NCBI GenBank assembly: GCA_023374025.1
Contig: SIJG01000005.1
Coordinates: forward strand, 2,980,427 to 3,044,426
Source: Heterodera schachtii
Lineage: Eukaryota; Nematoda; Chromadorea; Rhabditida; Heteroderidae
Reading direction: 5' to 3'
Length of the DNA: 64,000 nt
Part shown: piece by piece, positions 1-12,700 of the stretch
How positions within the stretch are numbered: position 1 is the first letter of the stretch
How the letters are laid out: each line of letters begins with the position of its first letter
Notes under the pieces: model-generated
The model's database searches: none
What the model was told of the DNA's origin: nothing
The model's input: the letters and a program-made list of their open reading frames with translations, nothing else
Program-made: the position numbers and the translations under genes

Positions 1-735
1 TTAATTGGCCACCGTGCGGCGTTTTGCTGCGGCCACCGCCGCTGCCTCCGGCAAAATCGCGCGGTGGCCAGCAAATCTCTGCCGGTGCCCATTCTGTTGA
101 GTTTTTATGATTGTTGTTGTTGCCGTTGTTCTGAGGCCGATGGGCCGGAATTGGCGGCGGTTCGTTGGGCGAGTGCCATTTGGCGCCTGCAATTTGTTCG
201 ATTGAATGGCTATGGTAATTAAGCGGGGCATTTTAGTCCCACAAATAGTCATGATGTTTTTCAGGAAAATGCCATCCACCATAGTTCTTCCAAGAATAAA
301 TTTGACGGATTGAATTTTTATTTGCCCGAAAATAAAACGAAATTATTGCATTTTTTTAATAAAAAAATTATTAAAAATTATTAAGCATAACAAAACAGTT
401 TATAAAAATGGAAATTAAATAATATACGAAGCATTTTTAAATATTTCGACTATTTTTGAAAAGGATTAATGAGTAAAATCTTTCAAATCCAAAAAATTGG
501 TGTTTAAAATAAACTGAATATTTTTGGTCCCACCATTTTTTGTGGAATCGGCAAATGCAATGTTTTTCCGTGTCGACGACGATTGGCGTGGTGCAAATTC
601 ATCAGCAGTCCCATTGTGTGCCATAATTCCTCCGCCATTTAATTGTTGGCACTCGTCTCCTGCACTTTCATCATGCTCATCATCATCGTCCTCCAATTCG
701 CCGTTGTCGTGTAAATTTCGACTGAAATTAAACAA
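1..735 (-). CDS. cla-1: cla-1-like exons after the PDZ (partial)
   Basis: One exon (about 525-730) reads [20 protein letters not shown] then [16 protein letters not shown] and ends near STKNG before gtggga. The next (1 to about 220) reads best as [20 protein letters not shown], then an Asn run, [20 protein letters not shown], and continues past the window edge. Acidic then Pro/Asn-rich linker sequence is expected between PDZ and C2 domains. Frame choice in the last exon is uncertain. Confidence 0.4.
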
Positions 736-3700
736 AAGTTTAATTTAATTTTAGTTTTGAAAATTATCTAAATTATTTATGAATTGTTTTGTTTGAAACT
801 TCCGAGTCAATTTTGCCCGGATCAGGACAGCCCAGATTCATACCAATCACCAAAAGATGGTCAGAATTAGTGAATGCCTTCAACAATTAAGAATGACTGA
901 TCAATGGTTCATTAGGCAACTGATCAAACTCAGTGACCATTGATCAACCTAATTAATTAATTGGTTTTTCAAAGTTCAATAAAAATATACCGAGAGCGCA
1001 CAATCAGCTCAATTTCGCCCAAATTGCTCGCCTGAATCACCCGTTCTACTTCTTCAAACGTTTTTCCGCTCAACAAAACGCCGTTCCATTCGAGAATCTT
1101 TTCAAGGTAAACATTTTCAAAATAATTTTGGCAAAAAATTTTGAACCAATATAAAAAATAAAATATTAAAATGTATATTATTTAAATTTAATTTTTACTT
1201 GGTCTCCTTCTCTTAATTCACCCAACATTTCTTGAGCTTTGCTGCTAAAAATTGGAAATTAAAATATTATTTAAATTAACAAAACAAAAGTAATTAAATA
1301 ATTGATTAAATAAATTTTTATAATTTATTTAATGTTTATTTGATTTACCTGTCAATCTTTGTTATAAAAGCACCTAAACAGCGTAAAATCATTCAAAAAC
1401 ATTAAATTATTTCGAAGAATTGCCAAAATCGTCCGGCGACGTTTTGCCCTTCTCCGTTTTCACTTACCCAAATCGCCGTTTGATAGCTAAATTAGAACAC
1501 AAAAAATATAAATTTAAAATTGCATTCTTTTTGCTTACCTTTTTTCCTCCAACAATTCGAATGCCCAAATCTGAAAATCATAAACCAATTAGACCAATTA
1601 ATTAATTAATTAATTGATTTATTAAATGCCTTTAAAAATGTTTTCATGTTTGTAGTGCCGAGTCAGCAGAATTCGTTTCGTTTCGGCAGATGTGCGATTG
1701 CGCGACCAATTCTCCGGTCGATGGCATTAACCGCGGAGTCTAAAGAAAAGCGATACGCAAAGAATTTTTATAAAAGAAAATAAAAATTTCGAAAAATTTT
1801 ATTATTTCTCACTAAATAATTTTTCCTTTTAAGATTCTCCATTCACCTTAATGTTTGAAGAAGAATGTGCTCTTCTGTTGAGGTTGTTCATCTCCTCATA
1901 AGTCAATGAATTGTCTGAATTCATTTTGAGTAATTAATTAATTAATTAATTCTTCCAATTTTTAATTAAATTAAAATTAATATTTAATTGAAATGCCCAA
2001 AAATGGCGGTAGCACCTCTCCAGCCATAAGCCGTGCCATTGTTGGTGCTGTTGTTGTTATTGTTTGGCATTGAAAATGGGGGCGAATTGCGTGGTCGCCT
2101 AAGAATGCCGTGGGGCGTGGGCCGTACATGGTGCCGTTGTTGTTGCTGTTCCACGACGGCACTTGGCCAATGCGCTGTTGTGCCACCATTTTGACGTTGA
2201 TTTTGGTAAGGCCATGAGAAGCGCGAACTTTGCGCCATTGGCTGCGGTGGAGGTGCCGAATAAAACTGCTGGTGTTGCTGCGGTTGCTGCACCATCGATG
2301 CCATCGTCGACATGGGCAATATCTGCAACATGGACAGTTTAAGACACGCTTTTGGCCAGTGCAGGGACAGGATTTTGAAACATTTGGGACTGGAAATTCC
2401 GGAAATTTAACAAGTCGGAATCCCGGGTTTCGGATTTTGATTTCTGCAGCCTCTCTCTGCGTCTGACCCCAATTTGTTTTGAAAGCCTTTTCGAATTTTT
2501 GTTTTTTAACGGGATTTAAATTAATGATTAAATATCGGTCAAGACCAAAGCCTAAAATCCGCCGAAAATTTTCAGAGTAAAGTGATCGGTATTGGTCACT
2601 AAATTGAACAGCATTTTATCATGACGAAATTTGGTTTGCTAGTTGAACTGCTTCAGCTCCACCTGTGGCTGATGTTGTTGTTGGTGTTGGAGCTCAGCTG
2701 CTGCTCTGCTACCGTACCCCATACGGTTGGCCGTCGTCGCCCCATTACTATAACAATTCATGTTGTAATTGTTGTTGTTGTTGTTGTTCATCAAATCCTG
2801 GCGATGGAAGTCGTAATAAATGGGCTGCTGCTGCAGTTGTTCAGCTGCCGGCCGATACATTGCGGCGGTGGCACCGCCGCCACCATTTCGCCAATGCACA
2901 TTACCGTAGTCCTCGTACCGACTGGCCGGTGGCCGAACACCGTAGTTGTGCTCACCGTCCAAGCCCCGACTGTACAGTAATGGCTGTGGCCCGCCAGCGG
3001 GCGGGGCCAGTGCCATTGGTGTCCCACTCAAATAATAATGGGGGGGCGGAGGTGCCGATGCCAAAATAGGCTGTTGCTGCTGAAGCGGCGGTGGCGGCGG
3101 CAACATTTGGCACTGTTGGGCCTCTGCTTGGTGTTGAAGCAGTACAGGATGCTCAACCATACCCGGCGGCAAAGTTGCTAAAAATAAGACCCTAATTAAA
3201 AGCAATTTTTTTTTTGAGTTTTTGTATGCATTTTAAATTTAAAATGGCATTTTAAATTGCAAAAATAAAAATGATTTTCAAAATTTTCCAGCCTTCAGGA
3301 ATTTGAATTTTCCGAAATCTCTTATATTAATTTTCATGAAAGAAATTATTCACTCATTTCCTTGGCCATTATTTTTGCGCAATGCTTTAGTTAATTCATT
3401 TATCGGTTCCATTTTCCGTTAAAAAATCAATCTCGAATTGCTCTGTTTTGCTATGCCCACTCGGTGTTTTGGTGCCAAAATTGGCCTATTCATCACCACC
3501 TTGGCCCATCATTCTCCGCTCGTCCTCCATTTGTTGTGCCATGTTCGTCGGCTGTCCTGCTCCAACAGGTTGTGCCATCATCGTTCTCGTCGTCATGCCC
3601 ATCATTTCTCTGTCGTCCGCCTCGCGCCGTTGCTGCTGCTCCAACATGAACTGATTGTTCAAGAAGTTGGCATAATTTGACAACAATCCGTTGTGTTGGT

Positions 3701-6700
3701 GATCCGCCGCAGCAACTGCAGCAGCTGTTGTTGTCCCAAATTGCTGCTGTTGTTGTTGCTGCTGATGGCCCATCATTGTCATTCCCATGTCGTCCATTGT
3801 GGCCAAGTTGTTGCTGTTGTGACCACCACCGTTGGCAGCTGCAGTTCGTCGCCGGTTGAAAATGCCATTGTCGCAGAACTGAAAATTTGGCTCATTTCCC
3901 CAATTAAGGGCCTCGCGAATTTCGTGTTAGCTCATTTTCTAATAGATTTTGGCTTAAAATTTGCATTCTTAATTTTGTCCATTTCTCTATGCTAAAAATG
4001 CCAAACGATTCATCCAGCGAAGGCAAACAAAGGTTGGCACAATGCCGTGAAATAAAAATTTGTTTTTACCTCATTTTGGCCCTCATAACGCTCGAGCTCG
4101 GCTGACCGTCCCAAACGATCCAAACTGTTCACTGGAACGGCTCAACGACGGGGGAGGAGCAACAACGGCGGAACTGGCTCCATTGCGTGGCCCCCACCAG
4201 GTGCTGGACGGCCAGTAGTCGTTGTTTTCTTCGCTGAACCTGTTCAGCTCCTGCACCGATTTGGAGTACCGCGCAGCGCTCGATCGCTGCAGTGGTGTGC
4301 CAATGCCACCAGCGCCAACAAATTGTTGCTGTTGTGCAGATGCCATTGATGCGGAAAAGCGGCCAAAACAGTCGGCGGTTGGCACATCGTAAGCCGATGC
4401 AAGCCTCTGCTGTTTATCAGCGACGGTGGACGGCCGCCAACTGCGCTCGTAGTTCCTCGGCAGCGAGCTGTACCCATACCGAGCCTGTTGTTGCTGTTGA
4501 TAGGCAGCTGCTTCAGCAGCAGCGTGCGAGTGATTCGGCCAAAATGAGGATGCGGAGAATGGCAATTGTTGTTGCTGGTCGACGAACTGCTCGTCATCGT
4601 CGTCGCCATGCCGGAACCACCGGTGGTCCAACCTCGGCAAAGACCCAGTCCAGTACCGCTGCTGGTTGCTGCTGCTGTTGTTGTAGTTGTACCTGGAGGG
4701 GGCGGAGAATTTGAAACATTGAAATTAAACAAAATTATTAACTTTTTTAATAAGAAGTTTTCATGGAAAAAAATGTTTTAACGAATTTTTCAAAATTTTA
4801 TTATGAATTACTGTTTTTTGAAAAAATTTTCCAAATTCCTTGAAATTTTCTTATTAATACTAAGATTTTTTTAAAAAATTTCTAAGAAAAACGGCATTTT
4901 CCGAATAGATGTTGGGTCCAAAAAACAACCCATAATTTTTTCGGGGTTTTTGGGCAAATTTTTCAAAATTCATTCTTTTCATTCGTACCATGCCGGCGCC
5001 GCTGTTGGCCATGGCTGTTGTTGACTGTTGTAGGCAAACTGTGCATGCCCAGCGGAGCCATCCACAGCCTGAAGCTGCTGTTGCGGCTGCTGCTGATACT
5101 GTTGAGGAAACATTTCGTTGGGCCCCGCGTCGCCGTCGTGTCGCATGCGACTCCGTTGTTGTTGTTGTTGCTGCTGTTTTTGTTGTTGTACCACCGTTCT
5201 GCGCATGTTCAACTCCTGCTGCAACTGTCGCTCGCGCAACTGTCGCTCCCATTCCCCCGCGTCGGTGTGCAGGAAACGTGCCAGACGACTGCGATGGCGC
5301 TGCTGCTGTCTCTGCTGGCGTCGCAGTGCCGTTGACGCGGCGGCATTGTCGCCGGCACCGGCACCGCGCCCGCCGAAGCGGTCACGGTCCGTCTCTCCCT
5401 GCGGGTGGGGCCAGTAGTAAGTGGTGTCATCACGCTGCTGTTGCGGCACATGGCGACCGCATTCCGCCGTACCCGGCATCGTGGACGGCAGCAAAGCGCC
5501 TCGATCATAGTGCCATTGTTGATGGGGACTCGTCGCCATGCGGTCAAAATCGGATGACGTAAATGCCTCTGTTTGCGTTTCGGCACACAGTGCCGTCTGG
5601 GTGGAGACGTCCGCCAACAACGCCGGACTTGGCATAAATGGTTTGTGTGGTAGCAGCTGCTTTTGCTTGCCAAGGATGCCATTGAGCTTGTGGGACGCTG
5701 TTCCGTCGCCAGTCTGACACCCGAAAGTGCGCGTGCCAACGGGCGACGACGACGACTGCCGTGAGGTCGTCGGCATTTCGGCCCTGGTCATCGTCATTGG
5801 TTTTCGTGTTGCTGTTGGTGTGCCATAACGAACAGCCTGGTGCCCACCATGCTGTGGCAAGGAAGATGATGGCGGCACAATTCGGCCAACATTTGCGAGC
5901 AGTTCAGCCGGTAAGGAACATTTGATCACCGGCGGTATGGCATCCGCGTCGGAGGACCGGTGCCGGCTGGGCAAAATGCCGGTGTGCAGCCACTTGTTGA
6001 TGACAGTACTCGCGATGGCCCGCCTCGATGTCGCACAGGTCCAACTGTTTGCGCCGTTGGGCCAATGCCTGGCGCAGCTCCTGCTTGAAATTGAGCATCG
6101 CATGTGTCTCCTGGTTGGCACGTTCTAGTGTACTGCTACGGCACTGTTGCTGCTGCTGTGGTTGCTTTAAAGCACGAGTTCGGCGTGGCAGCGAGCCCGA
6201 CTGGGGCGACAATGCGCTAGCTGATGATGATGATGCCGGGAGAAAATATGTCGAAGATGGTACGAAAATTCTGGTGCCACCCGGTGTCAGTGCCGGCACT
6301 GTAGGTGATGAAGCAAATGGCACATTGTACATCGCCCCAGGGATCACAACCGGGCCTTTGGATGGCCAATTGAGCTGTTGCTGCAGTTGGTACTCATCAG
6401 CGAATGTTCGCGGAGCAGCTGCAGCACTCATCGTCGTCGTTGCTGCATGGGTTGAAAAGGCTGCTGCTGAACTGCTCGAACTCCAGGACGATGGCGCGGG
6501 ACCAAGTGCAACCGCCTGGGCGTATGCGACCGCGCTGGAGTCGAACAGAACGCGACTACTGTCCGGCAACGACGACGATGATGGCACTTTGCCATTGACG
6601 GCGGCGTCACAATTTTCGGGTGCCGACGATGTGTAATAAATGACCAAGCCGGACGATGTGCCAACAGTAGTAGTGGATAAGGATGAGGGTAGTGCCGGTT

Positions 6701-9700
6701 TTGTCAACAGAACACCGTCGTCCACTGACGTTGTGACATGGCATGGGCGAGTTATGGCCGCCGCACTGCTGCTACTGCTCGCCGTCGACGACGATGCCAT
6801 TTTGGCATAATAATTGGCGGCGAATGCGGCGGAGGCTGTTGTTGCGGCACTCTCCGCCGCGCCACCACCACCACTACCTCCACCGACCATGGCAGCAACG
6901 GTTGGCAGCGACGGCAACCGGCGACGGCCCATCTCCGAGACGACTGAAGACGACGGCACCGGCTGATGAGTGTGGTGGTGGTTGGAATCAGTTGCTGCTG
7001 TTGTTGTAGTTGATGACGATAAAAGGCTTTTTCTGAGTGCAGGCAACGAATTGAAATGGTAGGACGACGACGACGAGTGGGCATCAGTGTCCTGGAAAGT
7101 GCCGGGAACAATTAACAGAGATATTTAATTTTAAAATAATTAAAGAAAAATTTGTAAAAAAAAAAAAAAATAAAAAACCCGAAGTAATTGGAAATGTAAC
7201 GGAAAATAAGTCAGTGGAAAATAATGCGTCCGTGATTCAGAATTACTTGAAAAAGAAGATACGGTAGTATTATTATATGAAATCATAAGTGTGGATTGGT
7301 ATATTGAAAAAAAATCAGATCGAAGTTTTATACAATTTTGACCTTTCTTAAGACAATACTCAACTATACAGTACTTATTTTAGAAACAGGCCCGTATCTA
7401 GGGAGGCAGGGTGTGGGGGGGGCACGTGCCCCCCCCCCCCCCCCCCGAAATGAAAAATCAAAAAATTTTCAAGCAAAAATTGGCAAATTTTCTGAAAATT
7501 TTTAAAATTTTCCCGGCGGCGCCTATTACTAATTCCTGCTTTTTGGCTCCGGCGCTGAAGATTTTGAAAATAACACTGGTGCTAAAATTTTTTTTGGCAA
7601 GGATGAAAGTTTATTCTATTTTTTTTTTGTTTTGTTTATTCATCTGTCTTAAAGTGAAAATGGAAAACGAAGAAAAGAAAAGAAGCACTGATTGTTGCCA
7701 CGAACCCTTTAAAGAAACAAAAAAAGTGCCAAGAAAAGTGAGAAAAAACGACAAAATGGGCGGGGGGGGGGGGGGCACAACAAAAAGCCAAAAACTTAAG
7801 CAATTCAGCAGACACTCATTTTTGAGAAAAGAAAGTGAAGAAGAAGAAGAAGCTTGGAACAACGAACGGTTGGGACTTAAAAGGACAAAAAATAAAACTC
7901 CGAAAGGAATTGGTAATATTTTTTTAAAAAAATTAGGGAATTCCACTAATTGTTGGAAAAACTGTAGTAAAAACGAGAACAAAAAAAACAGAAAATTTTG
8001 TTTCTGATCAAAAACAAACGGAAATTGAGTTTATGTTTTGTTGTTGGCATTGGCATTCAATGCCAATGCCAATTCGAAAAACACGCATCAAAAAAGATAC
8101 TCGAAAAGCTAAAATATGGCCCACTTAACTTAAGTGCAACCGAAAAAACAACAAAAATACTAAAACAAAAAATAAGCACGCGCGGACGGAGGGCGCCGGG
8201 GGAGAAAAAGCAGCCATAAATAACCAACAGAAGCAAAAGCAGAAACAGCGGACAAATTGGGGGCCGGAGAGGGGGGGGGGGGGAGGGGTAGGAATGAGTG
8301 CAGCAGAATTGCTGCCCCGTTGGCACAATTGGCCATCGACGGATGGGATGGCCACAGCAGCGGACAAGAAGAAGAAGCTGCCTAGAGCAGACGGGTGGGG
8401 GGAAGGGAGGGCAAGGGGCCGAGGGGCACGGGAGAAGAAGCTGCCCTTGGGGGAGGGGGAGAGGAAATGGTCACGGAAAAAGCTCCTCCGGGGAGAGTGG
8501 GGGTGCCAAGAGAGAAGAATCTGCCCTTGGGGGCGAGGGAGGGGGGCCACGGGAGAAGAAACTACCCAAGGCGAGAGGTATGCGATGGCCAAAGAAGCTG
8601 CCCTCTTCTGGGGCAAGAGGCGGGGACGAAAGAAGAAGCTATGCCCCGAGGACACTCGGAATGCCATCCTCGAACAAGTGCACAGCAGTCAGTGTGGTAG
8701 CCGGATGTGAGGAAGTGGTAGGTAGGGGGCACAGGAAGCAGACAGAGGCCGGCTAAGTCGAGGGTCACAGCGGCAGCACGGGGACAGCGGTGGAGCGTCG
8801 ATGAAGCGGGTAAACGGTGCAGTTGCAGCGACGGCACCCGCAATTGGTCAGCGGGGCGGTGTGCCGTGCCGTTGGAGTTGGCAGGCATGGCCATGTTATG
8901 GCCATTTACCTCCCCTCCTCCCGCATCTGCCCGCGGTGCCCGTCGGTAGCAGCTTAGGAAGAATTATATGCTATTGCAGTGGTGGACGGGAGGAAAAGCC
9001 CCCCCCCCACCCCTCTCTCTCTCTCTCTCTCTCTCGCTCTCTCTCTCTCCCTCTCTCTCTCCCTCTCTCTGTTTCTCCCTCTCTCTCTCCCTCTCTCTGT
9101 TTCTCTCTCTCTCTCTCCCCGCCGCTGGCCCCTTCAACCAGCACACATGTAAGTGGGCAGTGCCAGCGGGGAAAGGCGGGGGGGGGGGGGGGGGGGGGAA
9201 TGAAGAACAAATGGGGTGGTGAGTGGGAGGGCAGCCCGCGGGTGGGGGGGGGGAAGGGAAAATGAATGGGAAGGGCGGCAAAAAAGGGGGGAGGGTGGGA
9301 GAGTCATTGCCAGAGGGGAGGGCAAAAAGAGAAAAATGGCACAGTGCCGAAGGGCACAAAAAAAAGGAGGGGGGGGGGAGAAAAACTATTATTATTACAC
9401 ACAAATATAAATGTTTTAAAATGAGTGGGAGGAATGGAATGTGTGTAAAACGAAACATTTTTTGGGCGGAGGCGGCGCCCATTTTCCAAATGGGCGGCGT
9501 TTGGCAATGACGACAATTGCTCATGGACTATGATGATGATGATGATGTTAAAATGGGTGATGGTTTACATGGAATTTGGAGAATTTGAAGTAATGGAAAT
9601 GGGAAATTTTAAATTTCCAATTTATTAACCAAAAAATTGGCATTTCCAATTTTTTTGTCCCTTTCCTTTTCCAAAATTAATCATTTCCATTAAAGAAAGT

Positions 9701-12700
9701 GATGTATTTCAAATGAAAAACGGCAATTCATTTGCAAAAAAGAAAAAGTAATAAAAAAAGCAAATAAATTGCGAAATTTAACGGCAATTTCAGCCGAAAT
9801 TGGATTGACTAACAAAGCAAAAGTCAGCAGAAACAATTAGCAAAAAGATGAAATTTTGAAAAACAAAAGGAGGGGAAAGTGATTTGAAAATAAAAAATGC
9901 CATTCTTAGATTATTTTAAATTAATAATTTTTAAATTAAAATGTAATTAATTTTAAAAGTTTACCGCAGCTTCATCTCTCAGTTTGCTGCTGCTCCCATC
10001 TTTGGCACGCTCCAAAATGTGTCCATTTGGCATTTTGTTAGTCTTTGTCAAATCACATTGATCGGTCAGAATCATTGCCGGCGAACGTTTGAGCCTGAAC
10101 ATCGGGCAGAATGAAATTCAGGGTTTACACCTCGTTCAAGACTCTCGAAACAGAAATAATATATCCAGGTCCAATTAGAAAGTATTCGATCTATTGAATC
10201 AATTGTAATTTCTCTAATTGCCTCCCCTCTCCTAGAACACACCGATGGGAAGCAGTAGCTGCACCACCACCACCATTCTGCTCCTCCCCCTGGTCGTGTT
10301 CAGCAGCGGTTGTCGTCGCCGTTGGCAAAGTGTGCCATTGGGGCGGTGGCAAGTCATTTTGTTGCGCAATGTTTGTGGCATGTTTGTGCTGGTTCAGCTG
10401 CTGCAGTTGCTGTTGCAAATGGAACGCAGCGCTTAAAGGTTTTGCTGCCGGTTCCGTGGAAGAAACGGACGGCGACGACGACGATAAAGTGATGCCGACA
10501 GCTGATGCCGGTGCCATTTGTGATTGATAATTGCGATCAAACTGTCAATTAGCGGAATGGTAACAATGCTGAAGGTGGCATAAAGCCATGTCAATTAGGG
10601 ATATTTGCAAGCCATGATTTGGGAATGGAAAGACTAATTAGGAGGTTCAATGAGTTATACTTTCGGAAGTTTAGAGTATGGGTCAAATTGGAACTAGAAA
10701 GACCTCTCTGGATCGAGATGTATGAACGCCTAGAATGGCATTCTTGGCAATAATTGTAATGAGAAAAGGAAAAATAATTAGTTCCAACATTCCCTGAAAT
10801 AACGGTCTCAAACTTCTGGTGCCTTCATATACTGTAGTTGGTGCTAGATCGTTTCGTAAATACGCCAAGGGATTAAAAACAAAAAATGTAAGACATAGCT
10901 ATTGAATGATACCATGAAAATTAATTTGCTTGCATTTGAGCTTAGTTATGAATTTATATGTGTCAGTCACATCTTTTGTTTTTATACATTTTGGCGGATT
11001 TACGAAACGACTCACAAATGAGCAGGATAAAGTTGTACCAAATTATGAATGCGAAATTAGTAAAATAAGAAATTAGATTGATCAAGATTTGATGACATTG
11101 GCCCCGAGAGATTTTGTCTGATGAAAAAAAAAATCAAAATTTGTCACCTGTCCAACAGCTGCCGCCGCCTCGACAGAATCGGGCGGAGGCGGCGCCGCCC
11201 GGACGGGCGTCAAATGCGTCTGATGTGCCGACGCGGCGACTGTGTCGTGGTATTGTTGAACCTCCTCCGCCATCGACTGTGCCGCGGTTGATGTGGTCGG
11301 TGCCGCTGAAACAATGGCATCAAATGTTGGCGTTTCAGTGCGCGAGGGACCCGCCGTTGTCGACCTGTGCCAATGTGACGGGGAAATAATTAAATTAATT
11401 TGTGCATTTCCCTCGTAATTAATGACATTTGAGTTTAATTAATGACCCACCCACCTGCCACTGTTGCTTCCGGCCGACTTTCGGCGCGAAGCAATTGCCT
11501 CCGGCGTAAACAGTGGCGGAACTGTGTCCGAATGTAACGGTTTTCGCTCAATGCGTTCAGCATGGTAAATGCCCTCCAAATAAAGGAGAAAATTAATTTA
11601 AAAATATACACATAAAGCAATAAAATTTGTTTAATTTTTATTAAAATTAAACAAATTTACTTCACGATTAAGCACTGTCTGCTCCTCCTCCGTGTCCTCA
11701 ATTGTATACACTGAAAACACATTAATTAATTATAATGATATTTATTAATTAGTGAATTATTATTCTTTGACATTGGCGTGTCGTCCTGGGCGTATAATAA
11801 AAGCCTTGGCTGTAGTAGTGTTCCAATTCCTCCTGAGAGTTGTCATCGGCATCCAACACCTGAACATATTTACGTGTTGGCTTAATTTCGGCTATTTTGG
11901 CACATGGGCCAATAGTGTTTTTTACTAAAAATATATGAAATAGTCATCTAAACCCTTTTTGTTTTGTGTTTTTAAAACATTTATATATGACATATTCATC
12001 TAATCCCTGGTACGAAATTCCTATTTATGGAGTCTGAATACCGATGTCCGAATAATTTTGGGCCTCGGAATGCCATCATTGGTACGTACTCGTCGCCCCC
12101 CCCCCCCGGACCGTCCCTGGTTAGGGCCAAGGGAAAAGATCAGAAAAATAGGAAAATTTATGAATATTTATGTTTGAGACCCTAGATTTCCTGAGAGAAA
12201 GAAACCGATAAATTTCTCCATTTAAACAAGAGCCGAGACTCTCGAACCGCCATAATAATTTTTCGAAATTATTGGCATTTAGGGAGTTATTCAATGGTAG
12301 CATTTACCACTTGTCGCACAACAATGCCGCCCTCATGGCCCTCGCCGCTCTGTTCGTCCTCCTCCTCCTCCTCGTCTCCGTCGTTGTGCAGCGTGCCGTT
12401 CTCATCGCTTAGGAACGGGTTCGTCATCCTCTGCTGCTGCTGTTGCTGATTTCGATAAACAATGGTTGTTGATCTGCTGCTGCTGCCGGACGCTTCTTCG
12501 CCAGCGCCGCCACCGTCCCGTCGCTGCTGAACTGCTCCGTTTTGTGCCAGCCGATCGGAATTTGTTGGCACTGACGGAGCCGACTGATCAGTGCCGGAGC
12601 ATCTTCTGGCAAGTGCCGATTGGCTTTGCCGATGCTGCTTCTTCTTCTGCTTCGGGCGGTGAATAAACATTAGCTTGGTCCTCCAAGAAAAAGTTGTCCC

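Noticed and set aside
8125..9524. Several open frames of 100-186 codons on both strands
   Set aside because: They arise from CT/GA repeats, G runs and the AAGCTGCCC-type repeats within an intron. Compositions are extreme and no homology is visible.
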